This document shows, in pieces, positions 1 to 7,899 of a stretch of 40,195 nt of DNA. The stretch spans positions 1 to 40,195 of the forward strand of contig JASJCT010000060.1 of the NCBI GenBank assembly GCA_030065855.1. The letters run 5' to 3'. A program made the position numbers and the translations under genes. The notes below the pieces were generated by a model. The model had not been told where the DNA came from. It was given only the letters and a program-made list of their open reading frames with translations, and ran no database searches. This stretch comes from Myxococcota bacterium (lineage in GTDB: Bacteria > Myxococcota_A > Polyangia > JAAYKL01). Every line of letters starts with the position of its first letter. Position 1 is the first letter of the stretch.

Positions 1-26
1 TTTGAAAACAATTGCTTGGACAATTG

Positions 27-141
27 AAAATCCCCCTGCCCCCTTTTTCAAGGGGGATTCTTTTCTGGCGATCCTACGCTATAAAAACACCCAAAAATCC
101 TTAACCGAATGCCATTGGGCAAAGGGGGCCGGGGGGATTCT
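27..141. repeat. Dispersed repeat, left copy
   Basis: The stretch has two parts. Bases 27-57 are a C-rich then G-rich segment (tccccct, a short T run, then caaggggga) able to form a hairpin. Bases 99-117 are ccttaaccgaatgccattg, followed by a G-rich tail. The same two parts in the same order occur in reverse complement at 40068-40190, with 41 bp between the cores here and 44 bp there. The cores match nearly perfectly and the spacer is diverged. This looks like an intergenic dispersed element without coding capacity. No gene is seen in 1-239 on either strand. Confidence 0.75.
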
Positions 142-239
142 TACAACGTCAACCATCGATTGAGATGTTTGTCTTGGGGAAAAACCAATGCTAAAGTACT
201 TACGCAACCCGTGTTTTGGCATCTGAGGAGAACGACCGC

Positions 240-803
240 ATGACAATTCCAGGGTTTGTCGTACTGAGTGCCCTGATGAGCACCTCGGTCGCTTATGCTG
301 CCAGAATCCAGATACGTACCCTTCAACGGTCGGTCTTTTCCACCCGTTATTTTGCAGCCCTGATGATGTTTCAGGTGATGGTCCTGGTGCCGATCGGTAT
401 CTATTTTTTTACGTTTTATCCGGACTGGTCTTGGATGTACCTCATCGATTCCGCAACCATGAGGCGGGGTGTGGGCATCATGACCATTACCGCGTATCCG
501 GTATCTGCTGCCATGGGGTACTTGATCGGGTACTATTCGGCCAAGAGCTCGAGCGACTGGATTTCGATTATCTTCATCATTTTCATGTCCATTGGGCTGG
601 TCGGCCTGTTTGTCGTTGCTAAGGATAAAATTCTGTGGGTGGGCACGTACCAGCAATTCCATCGCTCCGTGGGTTTGAAACCGCTCACCGGGACGTCCCT
701 GCTGCCCTCGATGATACTATCGATGAGCGGCATCGGGGTCTGTTGGTCCTATCTCGTCTACTATCTCGTCCAGGAAGGACGCCTGTCCCTGCGCGCCCTC
801 TGA
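240..803 (+). CDS. Polytopic membrane protein of unknown function
   Basis: A protein of 187 residues with about five hydrophobic segments (roughly residues 2-21, 38-60, 78-99, 107-127 and 153-177) and short charged loops, so an inner-membrane protein. I do not recognise the family. The ATG at 240 is chosen because GAGGAG (225-230) sits nine bases upstream; an in-frame TTG at 216 would put that site inside the gene. The stop overlaps the ribosome binding site of the polyprenyl synthase gene that follows, so the two are probably co-transcribed. A weak sigma70-like pair (TTGTCT at 169, TAAAGT at 192, 17-bp spacer) lies upstream. A role in isoprenoid or lipid metabolism is suggested only by position. 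Confidence 0.75.
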   Translation: MTIPGFVVLSALMSTSVAYAARIQIRTLQRSVFSTRYFAALMMFQVMVLVPIGIYFFTFYPDWSWMYLIDSATMRRGVGIMTITAYPVSAAMGYLIGYYSAKSSSDWISIIFIIFMSIGLVGLFVVAKDKILWVGTYQQFHRSVGLKPLTGTSLLPSMILSMSGIGVCWSYLVYYLVQEGRLSLRAL

Positions 804-815
804 GGAGTGCCAAAC

Positions 816-1853
816 ATGATTGAAGACATCCTGAATCGCGTGGCGCAAATGATTGCCAATCGCTTGGGTACATTTTTCGACGACGTAGGAAAGCGGGGTG
901 TACCGGGCATTTTCCAGTCCCGAGCAGACTCCCTGCTGCTCGACCAGGTCCGCGATCTCACATTGCGAAGCGGCAAGCGGCTCAGGCCAGCCCTGCTGAT
1001 TCACAGTGCAGCCCTATTCGACGCCACCGCGACCACCCAATCGGGCGTCAATGACGCGGCGGCAGCGATTGAATTGCTCCACACCTATTTTCTAATCCAC
1101 GATGACATCATGGATGACGACGACTATCGACGCGGTGGCCCAGCTGTTCACGCAGCACTTGCAAAAGAAACAGGCGATCCCCACTTGGGTCAGGGTCTCG
1201 GCATATTGGCCGGAGATCTGGCTGCGGCCCTGAGCAGCTTGTTGATCCTGGGAATCGACGTCGAACCAACCCGCCGCGAACAGGCACTTGCCATCTTTTC
1301 GGCAATGCACCTGGACGTCGTGGTGGGGCAGAGCATGGACATGTTGGGAAACGCCTCGGCCGCCGAGGTCGCTGCCCATAAAACCGCCAGCTATACCACC
1401 GTGGGTCCTCTGGCTGTGGGCGCAGCCCTGGGCGGTGCCTCGCCCGGCCAAATAGATGCACTTGCCGAGCTCGCCTTGCCCCTTGGGATTGCATTTCAAT
1501 TTCGCGATGATCTGCTCGGCACGTTCGGCGACCCGGCCAAGACGGGAAAGCCAGTGGGAACTGACTTGATCGCAGGCAAGCGAACACATCTCCTCGAGGA
1601 GGGGCTCAAACGAGCGACCCCAGAGCAACGAGCTGCGCTCGACGCTGTCGTGGGAAACCCCGAGGCGGGAACCGCGGCCATTGAGGTAGCCAGGGACGCG
1701 CTTGAGACATGCGGCGCTGTCAATGCGTGTACCAGCCGCATTCGCGATGCAGCCGATACCTTTACAAGTGGGCTTAAAAAAATGGCGCCTGCGTCTGAAA
1801 GCAGGCAATTCCTGCTCGATGTAGCCCACTTCATCGGCATGCGAAACGAATGA
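816..1853 (+). CDS. Polyprenyl (farnesyl/geranylgeranyl) diphosphate synthase
   Basis: Trans-isoprenyl diphosphate synthase of 345 residues, which condenses isopentenyl diphosphate with allylic diphosphates in the cytoplasm. The family signatures are in order: GKRLRP (residues 53-58), the first Asp-rich motif DDIMD (96-100) after LLHTYFLIH, a KTASYTT segment (189-195), and the second Asp-rich region FQFRDDLLGTFGD (227-239), followed by GKPVGTD and GKRT. The second motif has the DDLLGxFGD form common in IdsA-type enzymes. Aromatic residues four and five places before the first motif (Phe92, Tyr91) favour a short product, C15 to C20; this is inference. ATG 816 follows TGAGGAG (801-807), which overlaps the previous stop; an earlier in-frame GTG at 807 is less likely. 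The last base pairs overlap the mevalonate kinase start (ATGA). Confidence 0.93.
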   Translation: MIEDILNRVAQMIANRLGTFFDDVGKRGVPGIFQSRADSLLLDQVRDLTLRSGKRLRPALLIHSAALFDATATTQSGVNDAAAAIELLHTYFLIHDDIMDDDDYRRGGPAVHAALAKETGDPHLGQGLGILAGDLAAALSSLLILGIDVEPTRREQALAIFSAMHLDVVVGQSMDMLGNASAAEVAAHKTASYTTVGPLAVGAALGGASPGQIDALAELALPLGIAFQFRDDLLGTFGDPAKTGKPVGTDLIAGKRTHLLEEGLKRATPEQRAALDAVVGNPEAGTAAIEVARDALETCGAVNACTSRIRDAADTFTSGLKKMAPASESRQFLLDVAHFIGMRNE

Positions 1854-2758
1854 TGGACATCGGGTACAAAGCCACAGGGCGTGCCTGGGGAAAAGTCATT
1901 CTTTTAGGCGAGCACGCGGTGGTTCACGGTTGCCGCGCCGTTGCCATGGCCCTGCCCAGGGGCGTTACGGTAACAGCGACCCCCAACGATGGCCCAATGT
2001 CGCTCAGCGTACCCGCCTGGAATATGACCGTTACCCCAGGAGATGGGAGTGCAGCATCAGCCGCATTGACAGCCCTTATCACTGAGCTCGGCCTTGCTCC
2101 AGCGGGCATCCGGTTTCGCGCTGAGGTCGACCTGCCACCGCGGGCGGGATTGGGATCCTCTGCTGCGCTCGCTGCTGCTATGGCACGCGCAGCTGTTGGG
2201 CTTAAGCAACTTCAAAAATCAAAAGACGACCTTTTTAGTGCGGTTCAGGCATCTGAGCGCATTTTTCACGGCAATCCATCTGGCCTGGACGCGACCATGG
2301 CACTCGATGGTGGGATTGGGGTCTTTTCCCGTCAACGCGGGGCCACGTTTCTAAAGGTCGGTACGCCACCCGTGATCGTGGCACATTCCGGCGAGCCAGG
2401 AGAGACGCGCGCCATGGTGACCCGATTTTCCCAAAAACTGGCCCGGTATGCAGACGAAGGCAGGGCTCGGCTCGCGCAAATATCCGACCTGGTCGATAGC
2501 GGCATCGATGCCCTGCACACTGGCGATCTCAGTTCCTTGGGACAGGTGATGTGCACCTGCCATGAGATACTAAGGTGGTTCGGCATGTCCACCCCTGGCC
2601 TAGACCGGATTGTCTCTGTGGCAATGGACGCCGGTGCGCTGGGTGCAAAGCTCACCGGTGGCGGCGGTGGCGGTTGCGCCATCATCTTGCTGAGACCCGG
2701 GGACCGGGCAGTTGTAGCTGCACTGAACAAAGCGGGCATTGCCCAGGTCGGCCTGTGA
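1850..2758 (+). CDS. mvk: Mevalonate kinase
   Basis: GHMP-family kinase of 302 residues that phosphorylates mevalonate in the cytosolic mevalonate pathway. Motif 1 GKVILLGEHAVVHG is at residues 14-27 with the Glu typical of mevalonate kinase (Glu21). The ATP-binding loop PPRAGLGSSAA is at 96-106, the catalytic Asp lies in SGLDATM (Asp147), and the Gly-rich motif 3 KLTGGGGGGC is near residue 265. Two in-frame ATGs (1850 and 1853) are possible; the first overlaps the upstream stop as ATGA, indicating translational coupling. The stop overlaps the next gene's GTG as GTGA. Product order in the operon (prenyl synthase, mevalonate kinase, phosphomevalonate kinase) supports the call. Confidence 0.92.
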   Translation: MMDIGYKATGRAWGKVILLGEHAVVHGCRAVAMALPRGVTVTATPNDGPMSLSVPAWNMTVTPGDGSAASAALTALITELGLAPAGIRFRAEVDLPPRAGLGSSAALAAAMARAAVGLKQLQKSKDDLFSAVQASERIFHGNPSGLDATMALDGGIGVFSRQRGATFLKVGTPPVIVAHSGEPGETRAMVTRFSQKLARYADEGRARLAQISDLVDSGIDALHTGDLSSLGQVMCTCHEILRWFGMSTPGLDRIVSVAMDAGALGAKLTGGGGGGCAIILLRPGDRAVVAALNKAGIAQVGL

Positions 2759-3714
2759 AAACACCCGTGTGCAGTGCCCCGGGCAAGCTCTTCTTGGGGG
2801 GTGAGTACGCTGTTCTACTCGGGGCTGAGGCTGTCGTGACAGCGGTCAATCGCCGGGCAGTGGCCAGTATTGCACGAAGTGACGAGAAATCCACATCTCA
2901 TATCATTGCGGCAGCGCGTCAATCTGTTTTGGACTTTCTCTCTCGAACCCCAGGCCAGCCGCACGAGGTGCCGAAAATCCGAGCAAAGAGCACTGGATTC
3001 CGCGTCCGCCAAAAAAAAGTTGGCCTCGGTTCTTCAGCGGCAGTGTGTGCAGCGGCGTGCGGGGTGCTGTTTGAAAATGCCGCACTCGATCTGGAAACCC
3101 ATCAGGCCCAGATACTGGATGTGGCCATGGCTGCTCACCGGGCAGCCCAGGGAGGGCGCGGGTCTGGGGCAGACGTGGCAGCAGCAGTGCGGGGCGGCTC
3201 ATTGGTATTCTCGATCAACGGCCAAACCGAGCCGATCGATATTTCCGGCATGGATATCGCCGTGGTTTGGAGCGGCAAGGCGGCATCTACAGCCGAGCTC
3301 GTTGAGAAAATCGAGGATTTTTGTCGACGCGATCCCAGTGGGCACGCCGACTGTTTTGAGCGCCTAAACCTGGAAGCAGCCCATCTCGCAGACGCCTATA
3401 GGCGTGGGCATGGGAGCCGCATCATCGAGGTAACGAGTCGATACGGAGCAGCCATGGGGGCCCTCGGTCGCGCCGCCGGCGTGCCCATCGTAACCAAGGA
3501 GCACGCGCTCGCTGCCCATCTGGCAGCCGATCTGGGAGGCGCTGCCAAACCCTCAGGCGCCGGTGGTGGCGACGTTGCCGTGGCGGTTTTCAAAGAAAAA
3601 GACGCTGCCAAGGCGTTTCGAACCGCGTGTTTGCGATTCAGCCTCGTTCCCTTGGAAATCGAGATCAGCGAAGCAGGGTTGCGGCAGGAGTGCGCCGACG
3701 TTGCACCGCTCTAA
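2755..3714 (+). CDS. Phosphomevalonate kinase
   Basis: GHMP kinase of 319 residues, expected to convert mevalonate 5-phosphate to the diphosphate. Motif 1 is APGKLFLGGEYAVLLG (residues 8-23), typical of phosphomevalonate kinases. Motif 2 is KVGLGSSAAV (88-97), then AQGGRGSGADVAAAVRGG (131-148), and motif 3 is KPSGAGGGDVAVAVF near the C-terminus. The GSGADVA segment argues for phosphomevalonate kinase over diphosphomevalonate decarboxylase, which carries an ASSAA-type loop and a different N-terminus. GTG at 2755 overlaps the mevalonate kinase stop (GTGA); an open frame extends upstream to 2575 but lies wholly inside mevalonate kinase and shows no family similarity. A sugar-kinase paralogue of GHMP type is a less likely alternative. 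Confidence 0.85.
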   Translation: MKTPVCSAPGKLFLGGEYAVLLGAEAVVTAVNRRAVASIARSDEKSTSHIIAAARQSVLDFLSRTPGQPHEVPKIRAKSTGFRVRQKKVGLGSSAAVCAAACGVLFENAALDLETHQAQILDVAMAAHRAAQGGRGSGADVAAAVRGGSLVFSINGQTEPIDISGMDIAVVWSGKAASTAELVEKIEDFCRRDPSGHADCFERLNLEAAHLADAYRRGHGSRIIEVTSRYGAAMGALGRAAGVPIVTKEHALAAHLAADLGGAAKPSGAGGGDVAVAVFKEKDAAKAFRTACLRFSLVPLEIEISEAGLRQECADVAPL

Positions 3715-3771
3715 GTTGATATCGGTAATGGGTTGCCATACACCCGGCATGTCGTGCTATGCTCCGCGGCG

Positions 3772-4203
3772 ATGAAACGCGGATTTATTTACATTTGTTT
3801 TGGCTTTCTCATGGCGTGTGGCGCTGAAATCGGGGATGAGTGCACGTTGGACTACGATTGCTCACAGAACCTGGAGCGCAACTGCGATAGGAGTCAGCCA
3901 GGGGGATACTGCCTCATCGTCGGATGCGATCCAGACGAATGCCCAGAGGAAGCGGTCTGTGTCGAGTTCACAGCGCCGTGCCCTCAGGTGAATGACGACC
4001 CAAATGATGATAATCCAATTGACGATTGCGACCTCATCGAGCCCAATCGGGGGCGCAGCTATTGCCTCAGGCATTGCTCGTCAAACGGTGATTGTCGGTC
4101 CAAGTATCAGTGCGTGACGGTCGGCGGCGAGGTGCCCGCGGTTAAGTGGGCAGAAATTGTCGATTTTAAAACGAAAAAATCAAAAGTATGCGTGCCCAAA
4201 TAG
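3772..4203 (+). CDS. Cys-rich secreted lipoprotein
   Basis: A 143-residue protein with a lipoprotein signal peptide: Lys-Arg at the N-terminus, a hydrophobic stretch, and lipobox LMAC with the acylated Cys at 16. The mature part is rich in Cys and acidic residues (patterns such as GDECTLDYDC and NGDCRSKYQC), as seen in many disulfide-rich surface proteins of myxobacteria and relatives. It has no recognisable catalytic motif. The ATG at 3772 is chosen because the signal peptide starts there; an upstream TTG (3733) would give a non-signal extension. No strong ribosome binding site is visible. It stands alone, convergent with the following minus-strand lipoprotein. Confidence 0.75.
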   Translation: MKRGFIYICFGFLMACGAEIGDECTLDYDCSQNLERNCDRSQPGGYCLIVGCDPDECPEEAVCVEFTAPCPQVNDDPNDDNPIDDCDLIEPNRGRSYCLRHCSSNGDCRSKYQCVTVGGEVPAVKWAEIVDFKTKKSKVCVPK

Positions 4204-4211
4204 GTCGGATC

Positions 4212-5087
4212 CTAGGGATTTTCCTCGTCGATTTGTTGGACGACTTCTAGGATGCCGTCAAATCCGATGGGGTTGTGGGATACGATTTTCATCTTTTTAG
4301 TATCCAGCACGAAAAAGACGATGTTCTCCTGAAACAGACATTCATTATCGCAGCCGCCGTTCCATATTTCCTGATCCACGTCTTGAACCCGCCATCCGCC
4401 TTCCCAATTGAACTCCGCCATTTTCTCCGTAACTGCTTCAGGCGGTATGCTGGTACCTGCTTCCAGTGGATCGATGTAAATACCTACAATATCGCCATTG
4501 GCAGCGGTGATCTTGTCGTAATTGTTTCCGATAAGCGATAGCAAGACGAGGCAGCACTCACACCCCTCGTTGCTGGTTTGGGCAAACACCAGGGATTTTA
4601 CCGTCTGATGATTCTCGTGGATCTCGCACATATCGAGTTGGATCTCTTGGTTTTCTGCACCGTAGACAGAATTGAACACCACGCCAGGCACGGCGTGCTT
4701 GAGATCCCAGGCATATGGGCCTTTGGGGTAGGGTTCGCACGGCAAGACCCAATCCGTATCTTCTTCCTCTGTACCCGTATCTGACGCGGTGTCTGGGTCC
4801 GTATCAGACCCGGTTTCAGTATCCGTATCTGGATCGCTGTCCGAATCGCTGTCTGCGTCGCTGTCCGAATCACTGTCTGTATCGCTGTCCGAATCACTGT
4901 CTGTATCGCTGTCGCTGTCGCTGTCAGCGTCAGTATCTGAATCTGAATCAGTATCAGCGTCTGAATCGCTGTCCGCGTCTCCGGAAGGATCGCCCTCATC
5001 TGGCGTGTCGGTTTCTTTTCCTTGGCAGGCCGATACGAAAAAGGCCGCGAAAATAATACTTAAAACGGATGATATCGTCCCCTTCAT
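4212..5087 (-). CDS. Lipoprotein with Asp-Ser repeat linker and thioredoxin-like domain
   Basis: A 291-residue lipoprotein. It has a signal peptide with lipobox VSAC (Cys21), then roughly residues 35-105 made almost wholly of alternating Asp and Ser/Thr, then a folded domain of about 185 residues. That domain begins with a strand-like GVVFNSVYG segment and carries SLVFAQTSNEGCECC, followed by IVGIYIDP and later IVFFVLD. This order resembles a redoxin or thioredoxin fold with Cys at the usual active-site place, though the CxCC arrangement is not the standard CxxC. The Asp-Ser stretch would act as an extended, calcium-tolerant stalk from the outer membrane. AGGAGG lies seven bases before the ATG. 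Function is inferred from fold resemblance only. Confidence 0.75.
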   Translation of the reverse strand: MKGTISSVLSIIFAAFFVSACQGKETDTPDEGDPSGDADSDSDADTDSDSDTDADSDSDSDTDSDSDSDTDSDSDSDADSDSDSDPDTDTETGSDTDPDTASDTGTEEEDTDWVLPCEPYPKGPYAWDLKHAVPGVVFNSVYGAENQEIQLDMCEIHENHQTVKSLVFAQTSNEGCECCLVLLSLIGNNYDKITAANGDIVGIYIDPLEAGTSIPPEAVTEKMAEFNWEGGWRVQDVDQEIWNGGCDNECLFQENIVFFVLDTKKMKIVSHNPIGFDGILEVVQQIDEENP

Positions 5088-5525
5088 TTTGATGCCTCCT
5101 GCTCGCGTCCTTCAAAGTCTATCGCGATACTTCACTACTCAATACTCAGACTACTTGAAGCAGGTACAATGGTCAACTGTGGCCTCGCCTAGGGCAATCG
5201 AGTTCTATGCTATTTCCAGCCCTCTGTCGTCCCCGCGAAGGGACCCATAAACCCAGGAGGCTGAGACTGGATGCTCGCCTCCGAGGGTGCGGCTTTGCCG
5301 ATGTTTTGGTTCCTCCCCTGTTTTTTACAATAAACCTTGTCGGAAAAAGAAAGATTCTGAAAACAAATCTTTTCGAAGTTTGAATTTCTGATATGATTTA
5401 AATCATGTTCCCGCTGTCGACAATTTTTCTCTTTTATTATCATATAGTTAGAGAAATCTACCATTCATTAGGATTAGGACCGAAAGATTATGATACTGGC
5501 GTCACTGAAAAAGGGAGAAGAACGG
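5088..5525. other. Divergent intergenic region with repeat remnant
   Basis: About 440 bases between the divergent lipoprotein and lipase genes. Bases 5225-5290 (gtccc-cgcgaa-gggac hairpin, then an aggctgagactggat string) resemble the decayed Cxx-Cgcgaa-G type dispersed repeats found in many proteobacterial genomes. Bases 5330-5480 are very A/T rich and include the palindrome at 5393-5406. No convincing gene is seen here. Confidence 0.5.
5393..5406. promoter_or_regulatory. Perfect palindrome, FNR/CRP-like operator
   Basis: ATGATTTAAATCAT is a perfect 14-bp palindrome in the A/T-rich upstream region of the lipase gene, 120 bases before its start. It matches the FNR-type consensus TTGAT-N4-ATCAA at eight of ten positions (outermost bases differ). 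Nothing shows which regulator, if any, binds. Confidence 0.4.
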
Positions 5526-6662
5526 ATGATTAGAAGCGTGTTTTCATGGGGTTTGGTTTGTTTAATGGCGTGTTTGATGGCAACGGCCGCGCACGCCAGA
5601 GCAGGCAAAACCGACTGCCCAGTCGTGTTTGCCCACGGCATGCTGGGTTTCGACGAATTGCTAGGGATTGACTATTTTGGCAATGATTACGGAACGTTTG
5701 TGGGAGATCCGTGCAACTGGCCTCTGGAAACCGCCTGCAACGAGGAGATTCACTGGCGTCAGGAGGCGTTTGCATCCTCGGTCAATCCGTTTCAGTCATC
5801 CGAACACCGAGGTCTGGCACTGGCCGACGAGATAGAAGGCTATCTGGCCACTGTCGGCGCTGACTGCGTGAATGTCATCGGTCATTCCCAGGGGGGTATC
5901 GATCCGAGAAAGGCCGCCAAGGTCCTGCACGATCGGATGGGCGAGCGGGTGGTTCAAGTCCTGGTGTCGATTTCAGCGCCGCACCGCGGCTCGCCCGTGG
6001 GAAAAGCAGTGCTCGACGGCGGCCCCAGCGCTTTCCTGACGTTTCTCGTCAACTACATTGTCGGTCCGATCCTGGTGTGGGAATACAGCGACTTCGAAGC
6101 GAGCATGAAGGGCTTTATTTATGATGATTACGATCCAAACGATGGCGTCATAACGGGCGCCAAAGCGTTTAACGAAGCATATGGTATCGATGAAACCTAC
6201 GTCGCGCATTATGCCTCTATCATCACCGCGACCCAAGATGGTCTGGGTCCTATCCTCAGTGCCATGTCTCTGATAGCCCCTAATGATATCGACGGTGACG
6301 GATGGGGTGGACCCGAGAACGAGGACGTCGACAATGACGGCGCTGCCGGTGCTGGTGACGGGGATTTTGAGGATGGCGACGACGATGGCCTGGTGGGTAT
6401 CAACTCCCAGCAAATGGGCGTTCGCCTGACATACAAGACCGGCTTGTTCTGGATGACCTATTTTGTCGAAGACGACACAACCGGCTACGTGAGCGACATC
6501 AACCGACCCGACGAGATTCAGTCCACTTCTTATAGCAGCGTCATAGAGGAGGACCACCTGGATGTGCTCGGACTCGGCGTTATTCCGTATTTGATGCCAG
6601 ATGACTTTGACGAGGAGGCGTTCTACGCCGACCTCATCGATTATATCGCCGACAACGAATAA
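5526..6662 (+). CDS. Secreted triacylglycerol lipase, family I.1/I.2-like
   Basis: An alpha/beta hydrolase of 378 residues with a Sec signal peptide ending near ATAAHARA (residue 26). AHGMLGFDELLGIDYFG (36-52) matches the oxyanion-hole block of Pseudomonas/Burkholderia lipases. The nucleophile elbow is GHSQGG (Ser121). Asp287 in DDDGLVGINS and His344 in DHLD align with the catalytic Asp and His of that family, and the Asp two places after the His is a known calcium ligand position. An acidic Asp-Gly insert (residues about 253-285) before the catalytic Asp may bind extra calcium. The ATG at 5526 is chosen for GGGAGAAG upstream and the signal peptide; an in-frame ATG at 5490 adds 12 residues. 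The next gene looks like its foldase. Confidence 0.9.
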   Translation: MIRSVFSWGLVCLMACLMATAAHARAGKTDCPVVFAHGMLGFDELLGIDYFGNDYGTFVGDPCNWPLETACNEEIHWRQEAFASSVNPFQSSEHRGLALADEIEGYLATVGADCVNVIGHSQGGIDPRKAAKVLHDRMGERVVQVLVSISAPHRGSPVGKAVLDGGPSAFLTFLVNYIVGPILVWEYSDFEASMKGFIYDDYDPNDGVITGAKAFNEAYGIDETYVAHYASIITATQDGLGPILSAMSLIAPNDIDGDGWGGPENEDVDNDGAAGAGDGDFEDGDDDGLVGINSQQMGVRLTYKTGLFWMTYFVEDDTTGYVSDINRPDEIQSTSYSSVIEEDHLDVLGLGVIPYLMPDDFDEEAFYADLIDYIADNE

Positions 6663-6735
6663 AGGCCCAGCTGGCAAAGATGAGAGTTTTTAACGTTAAA
6701 ACACAGGCCGCCAGGTTTAAATAGCGGAGGAAAAA

Positions 6736-7737
6736 ATGAGAAAAACTGCCCTAATAGTGATTGTTGGCCTCGTAGCATGTACTGCGGTCTTTGTTCTGGG
6801 CTGCGTCGATAGCAGTCAACGCGTCGCCGCATCTGACGACGGGGCGGATCAGCAGGACGAAGAAGAAGGAAATGAGGAAGAGGACGAGGCGCTGAATGCG
6901 CTCGCAGTTGCAAAGTTGAAAGAACTGTATGGGGAGAGAATTTCTCATCCTCAAGTGCAGCTGCAGGCCAGTGAAAAGCTGCTTCGCTACTTAGCAATGG
7001 CCTATCCCAATCAGTGGCAAGCCCGCATCCCTGCTTATGCTGCTGCCGCATTTCCAGGATATGGCGCCACAGTTCATGATAAGTGTCTGAAATTAATAGA
7101 TTTTAGAAAATCGATACAAGAGAATAGCGACGCGATGGCCGATATGAACGCGGACGACCGAAAAGCGTTTATCCAGGCGAAAAGAGCGGCGTCTTTTGGC
7201 GATGAAGTATCGGTTATCTGGGAGATGGAGCACAGAGGAGAGGAAGTTGCCGCATTGCTTAGGGAGATAAAGGGGCAATTGGAAACTTCGTTTGCGTCAA
7301 AAGTGGACGTTTACATCACCCGGCTCAATGCTATTTACGGCGATCAGACCAAAGCCCAAATAGACTCGAATACCCATAAATTAATGAATCAATTTCTGGC
7401 GTTGGTGAGTGTTCAGGGCAATTTGGTGCAGATGACACCAGAAAAGCGAAAGGAAAATCTCGCCCAATTCCGCAAGAAAATGGGCCTCGACCCAGCCGCA
7501 GTGGCGCGATGGACAGACCTGGATGCCCTCAGGGACAAGCGATGGGAAGCTGGGAAGGCCTACATGGCGGCCAGAGCAGAGATACTCGACGAGCGATTCC
7601 TTACCGAGGCCGCTGCCGAAGAGAAGTTAGACGCGCTCCGACAGGAACATTTCGGAGCAGCAGCAGATACCATTAAGCACGAAGAAAAGGCCGGCCTGTT
7701 TCGCTTTGACCGGAAACGCGTCTTTGGCAGAAACTAA
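6736..7737 (+). CDS. Divergent lipase chaperone (Lif-like) lipoprotein
   Basis: A 333-residue, largely alpha-helical protein. The N-terminus has a lipobox VLGC (Cys23) and then an acidic linker (about 33-52). Two parts recall the extended helical domain of lipase-specific foldases: AKRAASFGDEVSVIWEME (148-165), and a C-terminal block from about 244 to 315 containing FRKKMGLDP, DALRDKRWEAGKAYMAARAE and LDALRQEHFG. These resemble the Lif pattern of an FG-E helix, an ALD-R--W helix and an ALR--HF helix. The Lif signature RxxFDY is not visible, so the first minidomain is missing or diverged. Classical Lif proteins are held by an N-terminal membrane helix; this one would be lipid-anchored. It follows the lipase by 73 bases with a GGAGG site, the usual lipA-lif order. 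Confidence 0.7.
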   Translation: MRKTALIVIVGLVACTAVFVLGCVDSSQRVAASDDGADQQDEEEGNEEEDEALNALAVAKLKELYGERISHPQVQLQASEKLLRYLAMAYPNQWQARIPAYAAAAFPGYGATVHDKCLKLIDFRKSIQENSDAMADMNADDRKAFIQAKRAASFGDEVSVIWEMEHRGEEVAALLREIKGQLETSFASKVDVYITRLNAIYGDQTKAQIDSNTHKLMNQFLALVSVQGNLVQMTPEKRKENLAQFRKKMGLDPAAVARWTDLDALRDKRWEAGKAYMAARAEILDERFLTEAAAEEKLDALRQEHFGAAADTIKHEEKAGLFRFDRKRVFGRN

Positions 7738-7899
7738 CCTCTAAATTGCGAACCAAAAGGCGGGGGGGGTCCAATATCGCGCCTCAATATCAACACACCT
7801 GTTGATCCCTCTTGCGCAATGACAAAAGCATCGTATGAGAACGGCAGAAACCCAACTGGGATCCGGCATCCCCCATACGTTAGCCAGGAGGTGGTATAA

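Noticed and set aside
1092..1829. 245-codon minus-strand frame
   Set aside because: Antisense to the polyprenyl synthase; no recognisable motif or ribosome site.
4789..5250. Plus-strand Ser/Leu/Val-rich frame opposite the Asp-Ser lipoprotein
   Set aside because: It is the antisense of the Asp-Ser codon repeat; the minus frame has a signal peptide, lipobox and ribosome site.
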